A DNA stretch of 64,000 nt from Chlamydiae bacterium CG10_big_fil_rev_8_21_14_0_10_42_34 (GTDB lineage: Bacteria > Chlamydiota > Chlamydiia > Chlamydiales > SM23-39), in NCBI GenBank assembly GCA_002773795.1, contig PFAD01000020.1, positions 1-64,000 on the forward strand, given 5' to 3'. This document shows positions 61,470-64,000 of the stretch, in pieces; positions within the stretch are counted from its first letter, which is position 1, and the number at the start of each line of letters is the position of its first letter. A program made the translations under genes and the position numbers. The notes under the pieces are model-generated. The model was not told the origin of the DNA and did not search any database. It saw only the letters and a program-made list of their open reading frames with translations.

Positions 61470-61874
61470 TTATAGAACAAATGCAAGCGCCTTTTTATTT
61501 TCGAAGGGGCTTGCGTTCAATAAATTCCAGCCGATCACAGACAAAATAGACAAACTGACCTTAAAACTTAATCCGAGCATCGGAGCTGTCATCTCGCCCA
61601 ATTGAGTCGCGATAAACCAGGGGATAAAAGTCTGAATCACCTCTTGAGCAATCGGTGAATCGTAAAAAACGGGGCCAATAATCGGCCGCGTAATCGTCTC
61701 AATCACCGTTGCAAGCGCTGCAACAGCTCCCCCAAACATAGATACATTGATCGCGGTTCCATAAATCAAACCAATGGTTGCTGTAGCAACAAATGCTTGA
61801 GCGCTTTTCCTAGGAAGATCAGCAGGAAATTGATCGATATACTTTTGAGAAAGTGGACGAATAATCGATGTCAT
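61470..61874 (-). CDS. small hydrophobic membrane protein, unknown
   Basis: 134 residues, three or four hydrophobic segments (AQAFVATATIGLIYG, GAVAALATVIETI, FIPWFIATQLG, VSLSILSVIGWNLL) and a short basic C-terminus (NKKALAFVL). Not recognised. Convergent with the Inc-like gene, 25 bases apart. Confidence 0.55.
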   Translation of the reverse strand: MTSIIRPLSQKYIDQFPADLPRKSAQAFVATATIGLIYGTAINVSMFGGAVAALATVIETITRPIIGPVFYDSPIAQEVIQTFIPWFIATQLGEMTAPMLGLSFKVSLSILSVIGWNLLNASPFENKKALAFVL

Positions 61875-61898
61875 ATCCGTATATTTTCAACGAATCAC

Positions 61899-62501
61899 TC
61901 ATTTACAACAAGAGTCTTGTAACTGCTCTAATTTCCCTTTCCCTACCTCGCGACAGTAACACTTATAGCACGCAGGGAAGTATTTTTCCTCAGCACCTAG
62001 CTCAACAGAGGGTCCCTCTGATGTTGCCTTACCATTGACGTGTTTTAAATTCATAATCGATTTGCGGTTACAAAAATGGCAAGTCGCCTTCACCTCTTCA
62101 ATTGAATCAGCAAGTTCCATAAGGCGCGCTGAGCCTTCAAATAAATTCGATTTAAAATCCGTGCGAAGCCCATAGCAAAGAATCGGAATATCAAAGTCGA
62201 GCGCAATGAGTCTGAGCTCTTCAATCACTTTGCGCCCTAAAAACTGCGCTTCATCAACTAAGATGCAACTGACACCTGAATAATCGCGCCCTTTTAAAGA
62301 CATCTCATCCACAATGAGGACATCGGCATCCATCTCAAGCCCTGCCCTTGATTTAATTTGGGCCTGACCAAAACGAGTATCGAGATTGGGTTTCATGAGG
62401 AGGATTTTCTTGCCTTGTTGGCGATAATTATGGGCAACAGCGAGTAGATTTAATGTTTTTGCGCTCCCAACTGTTCCGTGACGAAAATAGAGCTTGGCCA
62501 T
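61899..62501 (-). CDS. tdk: thymidine kinase
   Basis: 200 residues, type II thymidine kinase. P-loop in FRHGTVGSAKTLNLLA (a variant of GPMFSGKT), Walker B-like CILVDEAQFLG, YGLRTDFKSNLFEGS lasso region, and a zinc-binding set CHFCNRKS...CYKCYC. ATG 62501 has AAGGGG before it; the longer frame upstream is not conserved. It salvages thymidine. C. trachomatis lacks it as I recall, so this is a wider salvage capacity. The next gene upstream on the same strand is 126 bases away. Confidence 0.93.
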   Translation of the reverse strand: MAKLYFRHGTVGSAKTLNLLAVAHNYRQQGKKILLMKPNLDTRFGQAQIKSRAGLEMDADVLIVDEMSLKGRDYSGVSCILVDEAQFLGRKVIEELRLIALDFDIPILCYGLRTDFKSNLFEGSARLMELADSIEEVKATCHFCNRKSIMNLKHVNGKATSEGPSVELGAEEKYFPACYKCYCREVGKGKLEQLQDSCCK

Positions 62502-62627
62502 GACACCCCTTTTGTTGTTTGGATATATAAGTGAACTCAAAAATTGGTTTTTAGCTTCGCCAGACATCGGCTGCTGCTTGCGCCGTCTTTGCTAAATTCC
62601 CAATTTTTGAATTCACATGTGTATACA

Positions 62628-63032
62628 TTAGCCTTTTGGGGGATTTTCTGAAAAAGAGAAAAGGGTGAAAAATGCGATAAGGACAAATGCAAGCGCGCTC
62701 AAAAAAGGAAATGGGCTTGCGACCATACAATACGAAGACTGACCGCAAAGAGCGCTAATATGGAGCGATGGAATGAGTTGAGTCAGTGACTGATAAATTG
62801 CAATCAAAGCTCCAAGAAAGATAAGAGGCAAACAGTAAAGGGCAATTCTTCGATCATTTTTAAAAGCTGCAATCCCTAAAAAAAGGACAAGCGGATACAT
62901 GGCAATTCTTTGGTACCAACAGAGTCTACATGGCTCGACATCTAAAATTTCTCCGTAATAAAGGCTTACCAAAAGAGCAATAAGAGAAATCAGCCAAGCA
63001 AAGTAAAGAGCAAAAGGGCGCAGACCGCTCAT
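62628..63032 (-). CDS. disulfide bond formation protein, DsbB-like
   Basis: 134 residues, four membrane helices. The first periplasmic pair CRLCWYQR and the second pair CGQSSYC are as in DsbB/BdbC. Reoxidises the DsbA-type partner encoded directly upstream; the two genes overlap through ATGA. Disulfides matter for chlamydial outer-membrane protein cross-linking. Confidence 0.9.
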   Translation of the reverse strand: MSGLRPFALYFAWLISLIALLVSLYYGEILDVEPCRLCWYQRIAMYPLVLFLGIAAFKNDRRIALYCLPLIFLGALIAIYQSLTQLIPSLHISALCGQSSYCMVASPFPFLSALAFVLIAFFTLFSFSENPPKG

Positions 63033-63658
63033 TGTTGTCCTAAGATTTGTTCAATTTGATCTTTAATGGCTTCAAACGAATAAGTCGATCCCATTGATCC
63101 GTTGATGTATAAAGTTGGCGTTCTAAATCGCGCGCCCATGATCCCTTGGGCCCAAGATAAGTTCTTTCGAAGCTCTTCATTATGAGCTCCCTTTACGATG
63201 CTGTCATGAAGCTTATCTAGATCAATCCCGCCTACTCTTCTAGCAAGCCGAATGAGATCTTTAGCATTTACGTCTAACTCATAATTTAAAATCTCTTCCA
63301 AGTAAGGGAAAAAGCGATCCGGACTTTGATGGTATACTTCCATAGTGGCATTTGCAATCGCTTGAGACCCTGCAAGAAAAGATACGGGGACCAAAGTGAA
63401 GCGTGCTTTTCCCGTTTTGATATATTCAGATTTGATCTTTGGAATCACCTTGCGACTGAATGTGCGACAATTGCGACATTGAAAATCTTCGATCAAAACA
63501 ATGTCTACCATAGCTGAACTTTTCCCCATTGTTGGGGCCTTGTCCACTTTGATCTCAATCACATCTGATTTATGAGAAAAGTGGTTCATGGCAGCTATTG
63601 TGAATAAAGCGATAGCAACTGCTGCCGTAACGAGTATAAGAGCTTTTTTTCCATCCAT
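63029..63658 (-). CDS. DsbA-like thiol oxidoreductase, membrane anchored
   Basis: 209 residues. An N-terminal anchor or signal (LILVTAAVAIALFTIAA), then a thioredoxin fold with CRNC in LIEDFQCRNCRTFSRK, and the cis-Pro loop in FRTPTLYINGSMG. DsbA-like, type DsbA_2/BdbD. ATG 63658 with GGGGG upstream is chosen. First gene of the dsb pair. Confidence 0.9.
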   Translation of the reverse strand: MDGKKALILVTAAVAIALFTIAAMNHFSHKSDVIEIKVDKAPTMGKSSAMVDIVLIEDFQCRNCRTFSRKVIPKIKSEYIKTGKARFTLVPVSFLAGSQAIANATMEVYHQSPDRFFPYLEEILNYELDVNAKDLIRLARRVGGIDLDKLHDSIVKGAHNEELRKNLSWAQGIMGARFRTPTLYINGSMGSTYSFEAIKDQIEQILGQQ

Positions 63659-63684
63659 AAATCCCCCATACACCATTGGAGAAT

Positions 63685-64000
63685 TTATTGAAAAGCGTCG
63701 ATACCTATTTCCATAATAAGTTCAAAAAGGACGAATAGAAAAAGTAAAACGAGGACAATTTTTCCCCCTCGCAACTGGAGAGGCCCTCCATGACCCTCAT
63801 TTCTGTAACGGGAAACCCAAGCCATCAGAGCGGGCAGCAACCCAAGTAGAAGCGCGCACCCAATTCCTCCAGCAAAGACCAAGGCAACAATAAATACGCT
63901 CGGGTTAACAAGTGAAATCATGAGAGGGGGGATAAATGTGAATAGGGCTAGGAGAACTTTTCTCCCCCCCTTTTTGGGCATACTCAACCCATCCGCTAAA
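63685..64000 (-). CDS. aromatic amino acid transporter C-terminus (TyrP/HAAAP-like), 5' end outside window
   Basis: Last ~104 residues of a membrane transporter whose frame is open to the window edge. Sequence ADGLSMPKKGGRKVLL then TFIPPLMISLVNPSVFIVAL and LLGLLPALMAWVSRY matches the end of the TyrP/Mtr family. At least three membrane helices. Chlamydiae carry one or more tyrP genes for tyrosine or tryptophan uptake. A TTG at 63987 is not taken as the start because the family pattern continues upstream. Confidence 0.85.
   Translation of the reverse strand, partial: LADGLSMPKKGGRKVLLALFTFIPPLMISLVNPSVFIVALVFAGGIGCALLLGLLPALMAWVSRYRNEGHGGPLQLRGGKIVLVLLFLFVLFELIMEIGIDAFQ

Overview
The window is a bacterial chromosome segment from a member of the Chlamydiae outside the Chlamydiaceae (a Chlamydia-related, probably protist- or animal-associated lineage). 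Three blocks keep the Chlamydia trachomatis gene order as I remember it: infB-rbfA-truB-ribF-ychF-sctU-sctV-copN-scc1-malQ-rpmB-PLD; glycyl-tRNA synthetase-pgsA-glgA-rplY-pth-rpsF-rpsR-rplI-ispE; and dnaG-mutS-uvrC with rpsN-rpmJ-rpmH-rnpA. Genes that Chlamydiaceae lack or that I do not expect there (hut genes, heptose synthesis, prs, tdk, an F-box protein, a dimeric-type GlyRS) point to an environmental lineage. Base composition is moderate (about 40-45 % GC by eye). The species cannot be fixed from the sequence alone.

Layout. 1-3865: translation/RNA-modification operon (infB to ychF). 3862-6692: inserted ABC-F ATPase, a DUF2892-like protein and an acetyltransferase. 6735-17084: type III secretion export-gate genes sctU-sctV, then an inserted opposite-strand hutU-hutI-hutG operon, then copN, its chaperone and malQ. 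17085-28208: unknown proteins, a 168-bp inverted-repeat element, a transglutaminase-like/TPR protein, rpmB, a PLD enzyme, marC, truA, map, a coiled-coil membrane protein, an M20 peptidase, htpX. 28209-39290: mnmA, an F-box protein with a C-terminal CaaX box, small enzymes, glycyl-tRNA synthetase, a caspase-like protein, rlmN, pgsA, glgA. 39374-47674: tRNA-Gln, prs and a ribosomal-protein block, ispE, heptose genes, a second caspase-like protein. 47751-59210: DNA replication/repair (dnaG, mutS, uvrC, uvrD-type helicase) around Asp23-type proteins and the rpsN-rpmJ / rpmH-rnpA divergent pair. 59207-64000: DTW-like enzyme, amino-acid symporter, Inc-like protein, tdk, dsbB-dsbA, and the 3' end of a tyrP-type transporter.

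Most notable: (1) rpmH lies wholly inside the only open frame available for rnpA, as described in Thermus. (2) The F-box protein ends in CVLM, a textbook farnesylation box, recalling the Legionella AnkB design. (3) Two paralogous proteins carry a His-Gly/Cys pair like clan CD (caspase-like) peptidases. (4) Two intrinsic-terminator hairpins sit inside the first codons of genes that follow ribosomal protein genes. (5) About eight genes have a -10 hexamer only 6-8 nt before an SD-less ATG, suggesting leaderless mRNAs. (6) A dispersed inverted-repeat family (three copies) and a separate 60-bp intergenic repeat pair are present.
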